A stretch of 64,000 nt of DNA from Sinotaia quadrata. Lineage: Eukaryota > Mollusca > Gastropoda > Architaenioglossa > Viviparidae. A program made the position numbers and the translations under genes. The stretch lies in NCBI GenBank assembly GCA_028829895.1, contig CM054182.1, positions 91,350,546 through 91,414,545 of the forward strand, written 5' to 3'. This document shows, piece by piece, positions 13,701-46,038 of this stretch. Below the pieces are notes generated by a model. That model did not search any database and had not been told where the DNA came from. It was given only the letters and a program-made list of their open reading frames with translations. The stretch's first letter is position 1; every line of letters starts with the position of its first letter.

Positions 13701-16700
13701 GCATGACTGTTATTTAGTACACAGCAGTATACATTTAGTCTCCATATACAAACATTTCAGAATGAAAAGAAGTAATTATTTCTGCTGTAACTTTCATGTG
13801 CACTTCATGTAAACTGATTTGCTGAAAACGATTCAAATGCGCATGTCCGTTGTCCCCGCTGTACCCTGGGGTGACTTTGTAATAATGAATTTTGTCAAAT
13901 ATGAGTAATTAGTTATGATACAAGACATTTACAAGTGCCGATGGGTCACTGGTTATATATGCATGTATCTGCAACTGTTACACCGATATACTAGTACGCC
14001 GCCAAGTTGGCTCCGCCCCCCACTCAGTTTTTCACTTCGAATCGATGTTTATGAATAGATATATGACGATTATAAATAGACGTACAGAGAACAAGACGTA
14101 ATCATTAGATTATCACTTCAGACTACATAATAAAATGATAGAAAATTATGTTTAAAAGAATAATAACAAGAAATTTAATAAAAGAAAAGTTAACAAGATT
14201 TAGAAAAATAAATAATATAGTTCATGTTAGTGCAGCCACACTGTAGTCATTTCTTCGATCTCCACTTATCTTGATGGGCTGGAGTGACATGCACACCCTG
14301 GTAGGCGCTCATTAATACCTGACATCACCTTGTCGGTAATAGATCTCAAAGTTCACGAAATCAAATCAAAGTTAAAACAAATCCAAAATCCATAAGCCAA
14401 AACCCTGAAACACCTGCAATTGCAGAGTCTAAGTGTCCAGTCAATTGCTCTATTAATAAATACTAAGTTTGGCATAGGCCTCTGAAAGAAAGAAATGTTA
14501 ACATGTTTAAAATAGCATATAACATCATAACAAAACCTAACCATTCATACAACACAAAGACGCTTTTACCTTATCCAGCCAAGGGTTTTTTTCCTGCTCC
14601 AATACAACTCAATGTAGGGAGGGACCCAAATCTTGAAAGCTCACCCAAAGAGACGATTGAAAAAATGAGTCCAAGCAAAATTCGCTATCATCTTTATTAT
14701 CTTTGAAATCACAGCTGTGTCTGTTAGACACGCCTTCGATCTGGCCAATTACTTAGCGCTAATACGATTATGACTTTCTAACAACTTCTGATCCAGTTAA
14801 CAATGCTTCCCATTGTAACCCCCAAAACACACACGCCGCAAATTAATCCCTTGCCGTTTATCGGCCATTGATCACGGAAATTTAAACAACAAACATTTGA
14901 TCACCTATCTGATGTAAGTACTAACGACCGGTCAGTAAATCTGCCACCATGCAGGACTCATTCGTTCAGGACCTCACTGCTGAAAGAACATGATGCAATG
15001 TGACATCATTCAAATTACAAATAGCTTCAATTTAAATTGCAACATGAAAATTTATATAAAATATATGGGAAAATTCCCCATCATATAACATCCGTGCCTT
15101 ACACAAAACTATTGGTTAATTATTTATTACTCACCGGGTTTAACTGTTCAAAATAAGACGTGTAGTTCTGGGGAATTGCAGACAGATACGGAATGGCCAT
15201 GATTGAGCCCAAAATGTGTTCTCGTAGATCCAGTATTTCATTCAGCTCATCCGACCACTCCCCGGTGCCTATCCAAATAAAGTTCCCTGGAAGGAGATTG
15301 CTGACAGTCTTTATCACCTTGGCCGCAGTGTCTTTTCCTGCTATGACGACAACTGCACGCGCATTTTCTTTCTGAACCAATGCTTGTGCTATCATGTTTA
15401 TCTGCCCAAATACAATCATCATGTTGTCAAGCTAATAAACAATAACCACGTTATCATGTTTATCTGCCCAAATATAATTATCATGTTGTCAAGCTAATAA
15501 ACAATAACCACGTTATCATGTTTATCTGCCCAAATACAATCATCATGTTGTCAAGCTAATAAACAATAACCACGTTATCATGTTTATCTGCCCAAATACA
15601 ATCATTCTGTTGTCAAGCAAATAAACATTAACCACGTTATCATTTATCCACAACAAGATCTGAGGTGGACTCACGCATTTATTGGAACTTAGACTATTGT
15701 ATTCCACCAGGGATGGTACCAGTATAATTTAATTACGATACGACTCCAGGCAATGTCTAGTATCCGTTTTTGGGGAGGGGACTTTGTTATTTTCACATGC
15801 ATGTGCACTTAACGTGCAGTGCACGATGTCTACCTTAAAACATAACCTATAAATATCGGTTATATGAATAAGTGCTCCACAATTTATCGCAAAAATTATA
15901 TCACAATTAAAATTATAGTTTTGGATAGTAAAGATAAAAGTGCTCCACAATTTATCACAAAAGTTATATCACAATTAAAATTATAGTTTTGGATAATAAA
16001 GATAGAAGTGCTCCACAATTTATCACAAAAATTATAGATTTGGATAGTAAAGATAAAAGTGCTCCACAATTTATAAAGAATTATATCATAATTAAAATTA
16101 TAGATTTGGATAGTAAAGATAGAAATGCTCCACAATTTATCACAAGAATTATATCACAATTAAAATTATAGTTTTGGATAATAAAGATAGAAGAAACAAG
16201 TGACAAATAACGGAAAGGGTGGAAATATTTGTCACACATATAAGAAATGCAAACTATGATTAAACAAATAGCATTTAAAAAATAAAAAATATAGTAATAT
16301 CATTAAAATATCGTATGAAAAACGGCAGGGAGTATTTGTTGTTACAGTTTGCAGTTAAAAACACGAGTTTAGCCTGTTGGGCATGCTTTACAGAACTGTA
16401 AAACGTTTCCTACTATATCAACAATGTCAGCATAACACCACTTTACCATACCTGCACCTGAGTATGAACTGTAGGTATCTTAAGCACTGCGGCTAGACAT
16501 TTTCCTTTTTCCGACAAGGAATAGCGCAGTTTCTTCAACCCGTTTTCTGCAAATTCTCCATCATCGTACACAATCGACACATATGACCAGTTTAGCGCTT
16601 CAATAAAGGCAGAAATGGCTTCAAATTGGTATCTGTTTAAAAGAAAGTGTTCTCATTAACTAAAATGTCCTCACTTCTTTTACACTTATATTTATTCAGA

Positions 16701-17766
16701 ATGTTTCTCCGTGAAATGTATTTATGCATTTGCATCGTGTTGTTGTAAGATTATCAGAGAAATGAATGGAATGGAGGAAACTGGTTGTCAGGTCATCAGT
16801 ACTACCCCAACGGTCGACAAGACTAAGGGATAGATAGATAGACAGACAGACAGACAGATAGATAGACAGACAGACAGATAGATAGACAGACAAACAGATA
16901 GATAGATATAGATAGATAGATCGATCATATTGCTGTATATCTTCAGCATACGTGACTCGAAATTAAATCCTGGTAACTCAATAATGAGGCACAGAACCTC
17001 ATCACTCACATTCTTTCTCTCACCCTACCATGAAAAAGGTACTGGTAATTTATTGCCAGATACGTTACCTATCATGTGATGTTGCATATTGTCTTGAAGG
17101 AACCTTTCTTACCTTGTGTCTGATAGAAAGCATTTGCTTCCCGGATTTGAAAAAACAGCATGTTCCTTACTCACAAGAAAAGGGGTCAGTTTTCTCCTTT
17201 TATAGGGATTAGATGAAAATACGTAGAATTCCCTTATTACTCTTTATTTATATTTATTTATATTATTTATTATATTGTTTTTTATTATTTATTATATTGT
17301 TTCTTTAAAATCAGAAACATAAGAAGAATACTTTCTTTTGTATTTATCAACGAAACAAAAACTGATTAAACAAAGTTTTCAATATCGCTCATCATTGAAA
17401 TGTCAAGGGTTTCAGGAAGCAAACAAAACCTGTTAATTATAAAGAAATGGACATAAGAAAGAGATAAACTGGCAGTTACTTCACTGGCGGTAATGTTCGA
17501 AGAAAATAAGGGTGGACACTCGGGTCACTGAGTTCGTCGCTTGTGGCTGTATAGCTGATCACAGGTATTTCCATTTGAGTTAACAGGTTCGACAGTGCAA
17601 TAGACTGCGGACTGCTTGAAGATCCGATAACTCCAATGATGTCGTAGGGCTTGACAAGGTTGTTGACCCCGGCTATGTGATTTCAATGATAAAGTGATAT
17701 AATAATATTTATACATAGACATAAACATATATGCACATACACACACAAACGTGTGTGTATGATGCA

Positions 17767-17813
<47 letters not shown>

Positions 17814-18160
17814 AATAAATAAGATCACTGTCATGAGCTTCCTTAGAATCAAATTCCAGAGAAATATATTTAATGCTTTTTTTAAAATTAGTATAATTCG
17901 CATATTCGTAATCAATTTCCAATGATAATATTTTGAAAGCTCATAATTTCCTTAAAATTAAAATGTCATACTACACGTTCGAACCGCAAATGTAATGACG
18001 TCAGGAGACGATTTTATTGACGAATTCCTAAATAAACCTTGATAAACACATTAAGTAGCGGATATTGGTTTGCTGTTTTCTTCATTCAATCAGAGTCCAG
18101 ACAGGTAAATGCTTACTTAGTGTTTATGCATGGGTCTCTGCATGGCAATGTTCAGTTCGC

Positions 18161-18239
<79 letters not shown>

Positions 18240-19331
18240 TTGTGAGTGCTAGGACAATACTCAATACGCACTTTGATTTCGAGGACATTTCGGCAAAGGT
18301 ACAAAGGCGAGAGCTTGAGTAAGAGTCTGAGTCTCTGAAAAACAGTCATCCATAAGCACAAAGCCCATCCTGGCAACCTTGCTGAATTTATATTTCTCAT
18401 TCGCCTCTTTTATCGCGTATTCCACTGCCTGATAGAATAAAAGAAGAAAAACAAAAGAATAAGAAATCATGTGCGTGTGAAGTCATGTATTCAACCAAAT
18501 GTCAATGCGGTCAAACCTCCGTTACCAGTGAATGTAAATGAAATCTTATCTGACCAGTTTATGCAGTGAAAGTTGTATAATCTGACCAGTGAATGAAGTG
18601 AAAGTTGTATAATCTGACCAGTTTATGCAGTGAAAGTTGTATAATCTGACCAGTGAATGAAGTGAAAGTTGTATAATCTGACCAGTGAATGAAGTGAAAG
18701 TTGTATAAATTGACCAGTGAAAGCAGTGAAAGTTGTATAATCTGATCAGTGAATGTTAGAAATTTTACATGATCGTTTTGGAGTCTGATTAAGTACGAAG
18801 AACGATGGATCACCTTTTTAAAAATTTAGTGAAAGAGAATTGTATAATTGGCAGAGAAGAAACAAGAAATATGTAGAGGTCCAATTTCTTGATATATTGT
18901 GAAGTATGTTTGAGCTAAATTGAACTATATTATAAACTAGACGTATTAAATTTTCTTTAAATTTAATTGAATGATCACATTATTTTCACTAGGCAAGTTT
19001 CATTCTTCATTGCAAAGAATATATTTTTAATGATAATTCGCTTTACTATTAAGTGAATGGTTTTCGAAGTATAATGTCCACTTACCTGAGCCAGGTGAAT
19101 ATGTGCAGCGGACCTAAGCTTGTTTACGCAAGATATCCCATCAGGTGCTGTGTCTGACATTGCCATCAGCACACCAAGGTTGAGATCAGTAAGCTCATGA
19201 AACGTTTTGCTAGGTTGGTTAGAAACGATGAATTCAGCCACATCTAAGTGAAGAGGGAAGATTACAAGTGAAAACTGAACACAGACAATTGCAAGTTTTA
19301 CGCACAGATCTAAAGACTGCATCCTGTGCAT
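7248..19331 (-). CDS. Gene A: class C GPCR (mGluR-like receptor), 7 exons, complete
   Basis: Seven exons join into one frame: 19086-19331, 18272-18428, 17480-17672, 16452-16632, 15135-15401, 8982-10055 and 7248-7724, totalling 2595 nt (864 aa plus stop). All introns are GT-AG. Predicted order: signal peptide (about residues 1-30), Venus-flytrap ligand domain (about 40-510), nine-cysteine linker (about 513-568), seven transmembrane helices (about 583-845) and a short cytoplasmic tail. The role is inferred from the family: a plasma-membrane receptor that couples ligand binding to G proteins. In the ligand pocket the Ser-rich GVIGSSSS loop and the Thr of SYTATSDELSD resemble the amino-acid anchor of metabotropic glutamate receptors, but the Tyr of the NYGE-like loop is Phe (GEFAENG) and the Asp of the GSDGW-like loop is missing (GTGEW). 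It is head to head with gene B. The ligand is unknown. The exon model is firm; the exact start Met (residue 1 or 4) is not. Confidence 0.9.
8018..8250. repeat. About-36-bp minisatellite, gene A intron 6
   Basis: About six imperfect copies of TTGCAGTCCTGTATATGTGG and ATAGATATTAACAC. Confidence 0.85.
8255..8620. repeat. Fold-back derivative of family S
   Basis: Starts GTGGCAGAGTAAATTTGCCA and ends AAATAGGGATAGGCAAATTT, so the two ends are inverted repeats of the same family terminus, about 60 bp each. The middle matches the terminal part of family S (CCCATTGGATGAAATTGTTA). Gene A intron 6. Confidence 0.6.
8982..10055 (-). CDS. Gene A exon 6: end of ligand domain, nine-cysteine domain, TM1-TM4
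   Basis: 1074 nt, phase 0 to 0. Opens with SNPWFIEFWEEAFNC, the conserved NPWF..FW segment of class C ligand domains. Contains NANAT-type glycosylation sites, nine Cys from CSRPC through CCWIC to the Cys before KQLPVD (NCD3G domain), then TM1 to part of TM4. CCWIC and the TM3 Cys (IICRVSF) are family hallmarks. Acceptor CTTTAG, donor ATTCAG|GTCAGT. Confidence 0.92.
10176..10940. repeat. 42-bp satellite, left block, gene A intron 5
   Basis: About 18 copies around CATGTACTTAAAATACTACT and GAACACGATGGCATTCAACG. Because 42 is divisible by three, long open frames appear on both strands; these are not genes. Confidence 0.93.
11119..12716 (-). repeat. Dispersed repeat family S, copy 2, inserted in a satellite
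   Basis: Inverted relative to copy 1: starts near TGGCAGAGTAAATTTGCC and ends GTGGCGTTGGCGTCA. Flanked by ACTAC at 11114-11118 and 12717-12721, a 5-bp target duplication. The 42-bp satellite of gene A intron 5 resumes on both sides. Contains TAATAAATTTATTG and AGCCACCATTAACCC-type landmarks of the family. No ORF. Confidence 0.72.
12717..13460. repeat. 42-bp satellite, right block, gene A intron 5
   Basis: Continuation of the array at 10176-10940 beyond the inserted repeat. Copies near 13060-13455 are homogeneous (CATGTACTTAAAATACTTCT, GAACAGGATGACATTCCACC); those near the insertion are more varied. Confidence 0.92.
13851..15090 (-). mobile_element. Solo LTR with 5-bp target duplication
   Basis: Bounded on the minus strand by TGTTATATGA and GGGGACA ends (TG...CA), 1240 bp, flanked by TCCGT at 13846-13850 and again at 15091-15095. 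It belongs to the same family as the LTR at 34520-35541. The loss of internal sequence with a clean 5-bp duplication is the usual result of LTR-LTR recombination. It lies in intron 5 of gene A, in the gene's orientation, about 40 bases past the exon 5 donor. Confidence 0.88.
15135..15401 (-). CDS. Gene A exon 5: ligand domain lobe 2
   Basis: 267 nt, the same length as B exon 5. Encodes ARAVVVIAGKDTAAKVI, FIWIGTGEW and ENA-flanked lobe-2 strands. Acceptor GGGCAG|ATAAAC, donor ACCCG|GTGAGT. The acceptor and first exon bases are part of a 62-bp minisatellite extending into the intron, and a solo LTR lies 39-44 bases past the donor. Confidence 0.87.
15391..15640 (-). repeat. 62-bp minisatellite containing gene A exon 5 acceptor
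   Basis: Four copies. On the gene strand each contains TGTATTTGGGCAG|ATAAACA or a close variant. The copy at the exon is the real acceptor; the other three are decoys with the first dozen exon bases attached. Confidence 0.93.
15870..16195. repeat. About-70-bp minisatellite, gene A intron 4
   Basis: About 4.5 copies with AGTGCTCCACAATTTATCAC and AATTAAAATTATAGTTTTGG; one copy is internally shortened. Confidence 0.9.
16452..16632 (-). CDS. Gene A exon 4: ligand domain lobe 2
   Basis: 181 nt, identical in length to exon 4 of B and C. Encodes FEAISAFIEALNWSYVSIVY followed by GEFAENGLKKLR, the hinge and start of lobe 2. Acceptor AAACAG, donor GTGCAG|GTATGG; phase 2 in, phase 0 out. Phe replaces the Tyr that contacts ligand in the mGluR family. 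Confidence 0.87.
16750..16922 (+). mobile_element. 5'-truncated LINE tail, same family, with GATA/GACA tail
   Basis: The plus strand reads MEWRKLVVRSSVLPQRSTRL before the tail, matching MEWRKVVV at the C-terminus of the 28616-29800 element. It is followed by about 95 bases of GATA and GACA units. Only about 80 bases of coding end remain, as expected for 5'-truncated LINE insertions. Lies antisense in intron 3 of gene A. Confidence 0.75.
17480..17672 (-). CDS. Gene A exon 3: ligand-binding core
   Basis: 193 nt, the same length as B exon 3. It contains YDIIGVIGSSSSPQSIALS and SYTATSDELSD, the two loops that hold the alpha-amino-acid group in mGluR-type receptors. Acceptor CACATAG and donor CAGTGAA|GTAACT; phase 1 in, phase 2 out. 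Confidence 0.88.
17771..17811. repeat. (GA)n microsatellite
   Basis: About 20 GA units in gene A intron 2. Confidence 0.95.
18161..18239. repeat. (AC)n microsatellite
   Basis: About 39 AC units in gene A intron 2, ending 33 bases from the exon 2 donor. Confidence 0.95.
18272..18428 (-). CDS. Gene A exon 2: ligand domain
   Basis: 157 nt, entered after TATCAG. It encodes AVEYAIKEANEKYKF and GFVLMDDCFSETQTLTQAL, aligned with B exon 2 (GYVLMDECMAESQTVSQAI) and C exon 2. The donor is taken as CAAA|GTGCGT because it gives phase 1 as in B and C. A GTATTG four bases further on would break the frame. The large AC microsatellite starts about 33 bases into the intron. Confidence 0.82.
18540..18748. 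repeat. 32-bp satellite, gene A intron 1
   Basis: About six to seven copies of GACCAGTGAATGAAGTGAAA and GTTGTATAATCT. Confidence 0.92.
19086..19331 (-). CDS. Gene A exon 1: signal peptide and start of ligand domain
   Basis: Encodes 82 residues from a Met followed by a hydrophobic stretch (KLAIVCVQFSLVIFPL) typical of a secretion signal. It then reads FHELTDLNLGVLMAMS, matching gene B exon 1 (YEQLADLNLGVLIALS). It ends in phase 0 at CTCAG|GTAAG. A second Met three residues in (MQSLDL) could also start the protein. Confidence 0.85.
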
Positions 19332-20806
19332 AAAACTTTTGCCGGCTTAGATTGTTTTCGAGTCTGAATAAGTAAGAAATTGAGTAATAACCAAAGAAAA
19401 AAGATAACATTCATTTGTTTTATATTCTGGGGAAATAAAACAATGTCAATTGTAGACTTTGAATGAGTGGAATTTTTTCTCACACCAATTTGTAGTTGTT
19501 TCCTTTTTAAAGTGTTTTGAGAACTTTAATAATAATTGCTCGTAATTATTTCTAAACATACTTAATTCTCTATATTACGTTCGATTCCCAGCATCATTGA
19601 AGAAGCATATTTCTCCGAGTTCTTAATATGTATTTTCGTAGCTATCTGACTATAGAGAAACAGAAGCATATACTTAAGCTTACTGTTTAGAATAGGATTC
19701 TCTGACAAATAAAAGTATTTGCATACTTGTAAACAAATATGCTAGTCTAATTATGCTCTGATGAATATACTTTTATTATGGCATCACAACCAGCAAGCTA
19801 TAAGATTACAAATATAGCTTTCAGCTGTGATAAGTCACAAATATAATCCAGATATATGTTACAACTTTTGACAGCTGCAAACTCAGATCACAAAACATCG
19901 TTTTAAGGTAAGTTATATCATTTTAGAAAGTATCATCTCATATTGAGATACACAACAGAGCAACCGTTATATAAACATGCTCTCAAACAGAAGCTACTCT
20001 ATGACAACAGTTTATCCCTGTATACAAAATGTTTAAATCAGTATATTTGTAGTTCATGTGATCGGCTCTAGATTGGAGTAGTTCTTTCTGTTCCGTGAAT
20101 TATTAAATCTTCGAAGGAACACATTCTGTAAATGTACTTCCTTTTTTTTTAATTTTTTTTTTTTACATACAATGCTATTCATCCTTTGCTGACGTCACTA
20201 TTAACCTTGCTATAAACGTACGTAATGACATCATTGTGTTGACGTATGCAGGAGAAAAGTCTATATTTATACAAGATTTTCTAAACTGATTTGGAAAGAA
20301 GCAATAGGTGTCGAGGCAATTATAAAATATATTTGACCAGGTTTGAATTGTCTTTAGTTTACATTTTGGATTTTTATCCATGACTAGAAAAATTGTACAT
20401 AAATGAGTATCTCAGAATGATTTTTTTCAGATTAGATAACCTACATAATAACAAGCCTATGTGTATAATGAATAATATATTAGATTGAGAGGAGGCTGTT
20501 TATTGAAATCATTCGAAGGATTAAATGTACTTATTGAAATTCTTGGAAGTACTTTAAATTATTTTCAGTATAATTTAAAAAAATGTCTTTTTAATACTTC
20601 ACACTTTTTCAAGGTAAGAAAATTTAATTTAAAATCGAAAGATAATTGCCATTCCATAATGATGATTGTTTTACAAAAGAAAACAGTTATTACTTATTTC
20701 TGCCGTGTATCTTTCAATGTAACTGAAGTGTTTGAATATTTTCCAATCATCCATTTCAAACAGTTCTTATATCAGACTCGAAAGCAGATGTGACAACAAT
20801 CCCAGA
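19332..20806. promoter_or_regulatory. Shared upstream region of divergent genes A and B
   Basis: 1475 bp between the start codons of two head-to-head paralogs. It is AT-rich and holds no other gene, tandem array or mobile element that I can see. It must contain, or neighbour, both promoters unless untranslated first exons lie elsewhere. No element is proven. Confidence 0.45.
19417..19424 (-). promoter_or_regulatory. Possible TATA box of gene A
   Basis: TATAAAAC on the minus strand, about 85-90 bases upstream of the gene A start codon. In AT-rich DNA such a match is common, so this is only a candidate. Confidence 0.2.
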
Positions 20807-42737
<21,931 letters not shown>

Positions 42738-42754
42738 TTCAACAGTCTAAGTTG

Positions 42755-43212
42755 AACTACATTTCCATGACTATAACATTGACATGTAGTTCATTGTTCT
42801 ACTTCGATATGACCATCATACTGAAATGTAGTTCATTGTTCTACTTCGATATGACCATCATACTGACATGTAGTTCATTGTTCTACTTCGATATGACCAT
42901 CATACTGACATGTAGTTCATTGTTCTACTTCGATATGACCATCATACTGACATGTAGTTCATTGTTCTACTTCGATATGACCATCTTACTGACATGTAGT
43001 TCAATGTTCTGCGATGATATGACCATCTTACTGACATGTAGTTCAATGTTCTGCGATGATATGACCATCTTACTGACATGTAGTTCAATGTTCTGCGATG
43101 ATATGACCATTACACTGAAATGTAAATAAATGCTCTACATCGATATGACCATCGACATTTATATAGTTCAATACTCTACAGTCTTATGACCATCACACAC
43201 ACACACACACAC

Positions 43213-43283
<71 letters not shown>

Positions 43284-43490
43284 ACAATTCTCTGCCTCGA
43301 AATGAAAATCACATCGACATGTAGTTCAGTGGTCTACATTGACATGACCAACACTTTGACATGTAGTTCAATGCTCTACATTGACATAACCATCACTTTG
43401 ACATGTAGTTCAGTGCTCTACATTGACATAACCATCACTTTAACATGTAGTTCAGTACTCTACATTGACATGCAGAACATTTCGTTTCCT
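42755..43490 (+). repeat. 42-bp arrays in the presumed gene B 3' UTR
   Basis: Two blocks (42755-43165 and 43300-43490) of a unit with GACATGTAGTTCATTGTTCT and GATATGACCATCATACT, separated by CA and GA microsatellites (about 43193-43280). Open in frame but low complexity. Confidence 0.9.
43125..43130 (+). terminator. Possible gene B poly(A) signal
   Basis: AATAAA about 390 bases after the gene B stop, at the end of the 42-bp array. It would give a 3' UTR made mostly of that array. Another AATAAA lies near 43660. Confidence 0.3.
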
Positions 43491-44019
43491 GGAAGTGCTC
43501 TAGGATTTGTTTTATAACTTTTAGTCTTTAAAACATTAGATTTTAAATTGTGATTAGTTATTATTGCCTTTTTTTAATTTATAAGGTAGTCTTGTTCAAA
43601 GTTCAATTACATGCACCAGAGCAGCAACTTTGTTGTAAAGAACACTTTTACGTTAAAATAAATTTTCCTGTTAGCCATTTAATATTCTTCTTCGAATGAA
43701 TCTTTAAGAAAATATTTTTCTATCCCTTCACTAGAAACCAAATACAGTTGGATATTATCCATGAAAGAACTTCAACAATTTGTGTGAGATATTTAACCGA
43801 AAGTAATAATATAATGCAATATATGAGTGCTATGCTACATTGCAATTAATTATGTTTATTGATTATTTAAGCCGTTTCTTTCAAACGTAAAACTATTTTT
43901 TGGTTGTATGAAATTAAAAAAATTAAACCTCCAGTGTATTTCCTTACTACATTTCAGTCCTTATAGAGTTACCGTCTCTTGTCTCGTGGCATGAAAAACA
44001 CTAATAATAACACTACTGC

Positions 44020-44150
44020 CTATTATAGCTGGGATTAAGCAAAAACACTAATAATAAAAACACAACTGCCTGTTATAGTTGGGATTAAGCAAAAACACTA
44101 ATAACAAAAACACAACTGCTTATTATAGCTGGGATTAAGCAAAACACAAA
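44020..44150. repeat. About-57-bp repeat downstream of gene B
   Basis: About 2.5 copies with TATTATAGCTGGGATTAAGC and AACACTAATAATAA. Confidence 0.85.
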
Positions 44151-44224
44151 CTCCCTATGCAAGCTGGTTATGTGTTATATGATTGCTCCTATCCGTTGTC
44201 AGCACAAATAATATCTCTTTCCCA

Positions 44225-44670
44225 TGTTGTGGACATCATTTTCATGTTCTTGTGGACATCATCACCATGTTCTTGTGGACGTCATCTCCATGTTCTTCTG
44301 GAAACGTCTCTATGTTCTTGTGGACATTATCTCCATATCCGTAGGAACATCAAGTCCATGTTATCCTGGACATCATCTCAATCTTGCGGACATCTGCATC
44401 CATGTTTTTCTTGACATCATCTACTTGTTCTTCTGGACTACATCTCCATGTTATGCTAGTCATCATTTACACGTTCTTCTGGGTATCATCTCCATGTTAT
44501 TCTAGACATAATATCCATGTTCTTGTGGAATCATCTCCATGTTCTTCTAGACATAATATCCATGTTCTTGTGGAGTCATCTCCATGTTCTTGTCGACATC
44601 ATCTCCATGTTCTTCTGGGCATCATCTCCATGCCATGTTCTGGACATCGTCTCCATGTTGCTATAGACAT
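44225..44670. repeat. About-21-bp satellite downstream of gene B
   Basis: About 20 imperfect copies of CATCTCCATGTTCTTCTGGA. Frames through it are Cys/His-rich artefacts. Confidence 0.88.
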
Positions 44671-45995
44671 CTCCAGGTTTTAAGCTAGTAGTTGTTTGAG
44701 CCGATAAGGAGATGGAACGGTAAAACCTTTGTCTGTATTTGTGGTGTGACAGCTTAAATATGTACTTACTGAACAGTCTGAACTGTACATAAAAGTACTG
44801 ATATGTTACTAAATATACTAAACATGAAACCTGTTTCGAACGTTCTACCAGCTACACACTTATGGCAACAGCCTGCCCAAGATAGAGAGTTTGAAATTGT
44901 TTTTATAAATACAAGTTCCCAGAACTAATCAAAAATGTTTTTTGAACTCATGGATGACAAATATTTAGACTGAACTCAGGTAAACACAGACGGTTTACAT
45001 AACCCACTGACTGGCAAGCCTGGGGTTTAGGTAGATATGGGCAATAACTCAGACATTAGTCTGAATGCTAGCACTTCACTGATCACTGCTGAATGCCCGC
45101 TTTTATTATTCGTATCACCCAGGCATTGACAAACCTATAGTAAATTTACATAGCCACTCACTGTCTGTCAACAGTAGCGGTACTCCAGAATCATAGTGTG
45201 GTAAGACAAGACAAGCTGATAAACTAGCGAATAATAGGCTTCCCTTAGATTACGAATGTAAATGCATCTCGCCAACCATGCAGGAAAATGTTGCACTTCT
45301 TAGAAAACAAACAGATTAAATTTGTAAAACCAGTATTCAGAATTGGCAAAAGTCAGGCGCTCTCTTATGGATAGACAGGTAAATCATGTTCTGAACTTTT
45401 TCAACGGAACTAGCAGGAACAATTCCGAATATCCAAACTACGACATGATAGCGAATTTACATGATACCAACAAATAGCCGAACCTGTGTGGATCTTCTGA
45501 CAATCGAACGTTATTAAAAGTATACATCAGTAGGATCAGAAAAAAAGAAAAAATGACTTTCTAAATTACAAACAACATTCCGGCAACTATACCACTATAC
45601 CAGGGGCACTTAAACCCCCTCCCCCCTAAGCAGCCCTGGCATAAGTGTCGGAGTAGGCTAAATAAGCTGAAAATTACACACCCACTGCAGTTGGACAAAG
45701 AAAGAGAATCCAGTTAACCATGATGTTAAGAGTTTGGCTGATTATTATTCCATTCTGATCTAAGTAAAGTGATTTTTACCAAATCCATTTCTTAAGACTG
45801 AATTAATTTAACTATCCTTATTAATAAAAAAAGACCTATAAATTCAAAATAAAATAAAATTGAATAACAATATGGAACAATAGATGAAGCAAGTTAAAAA
45901 AAACTTTATTGTTTATTAAAATGTCAACAATACTAATGACAATAATCGTGACAGAATGGTAACGATAATAATAGCAATACAAATGATTAAGAGAA

Positions 45996-45996
<1 letters not shown>

Positions 45997-46037
<41 letters not shown>
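45997..46037. repeat. (TAA)n microsatellite
   Basis: About 13 units, directly before the R2-type LINE fragment. Confidence 0.93.

Positions 46038-46038
<1 letters not shown>

Noticed and set aside
18261..18280. GTATTG at about 18267 as the exon 2 donor of gene A
   Set aside because: It gives phase 2, which breaks the frame into exon 3; GTGCGT at 18271 gives phase 1 as in B and C.
44157..44683. Cys/His-rich frames resembling a zinc-finger protein
   Set aside because: Translation of a 21-bp satellite; spacing is repeat-driven and differs in each frame.
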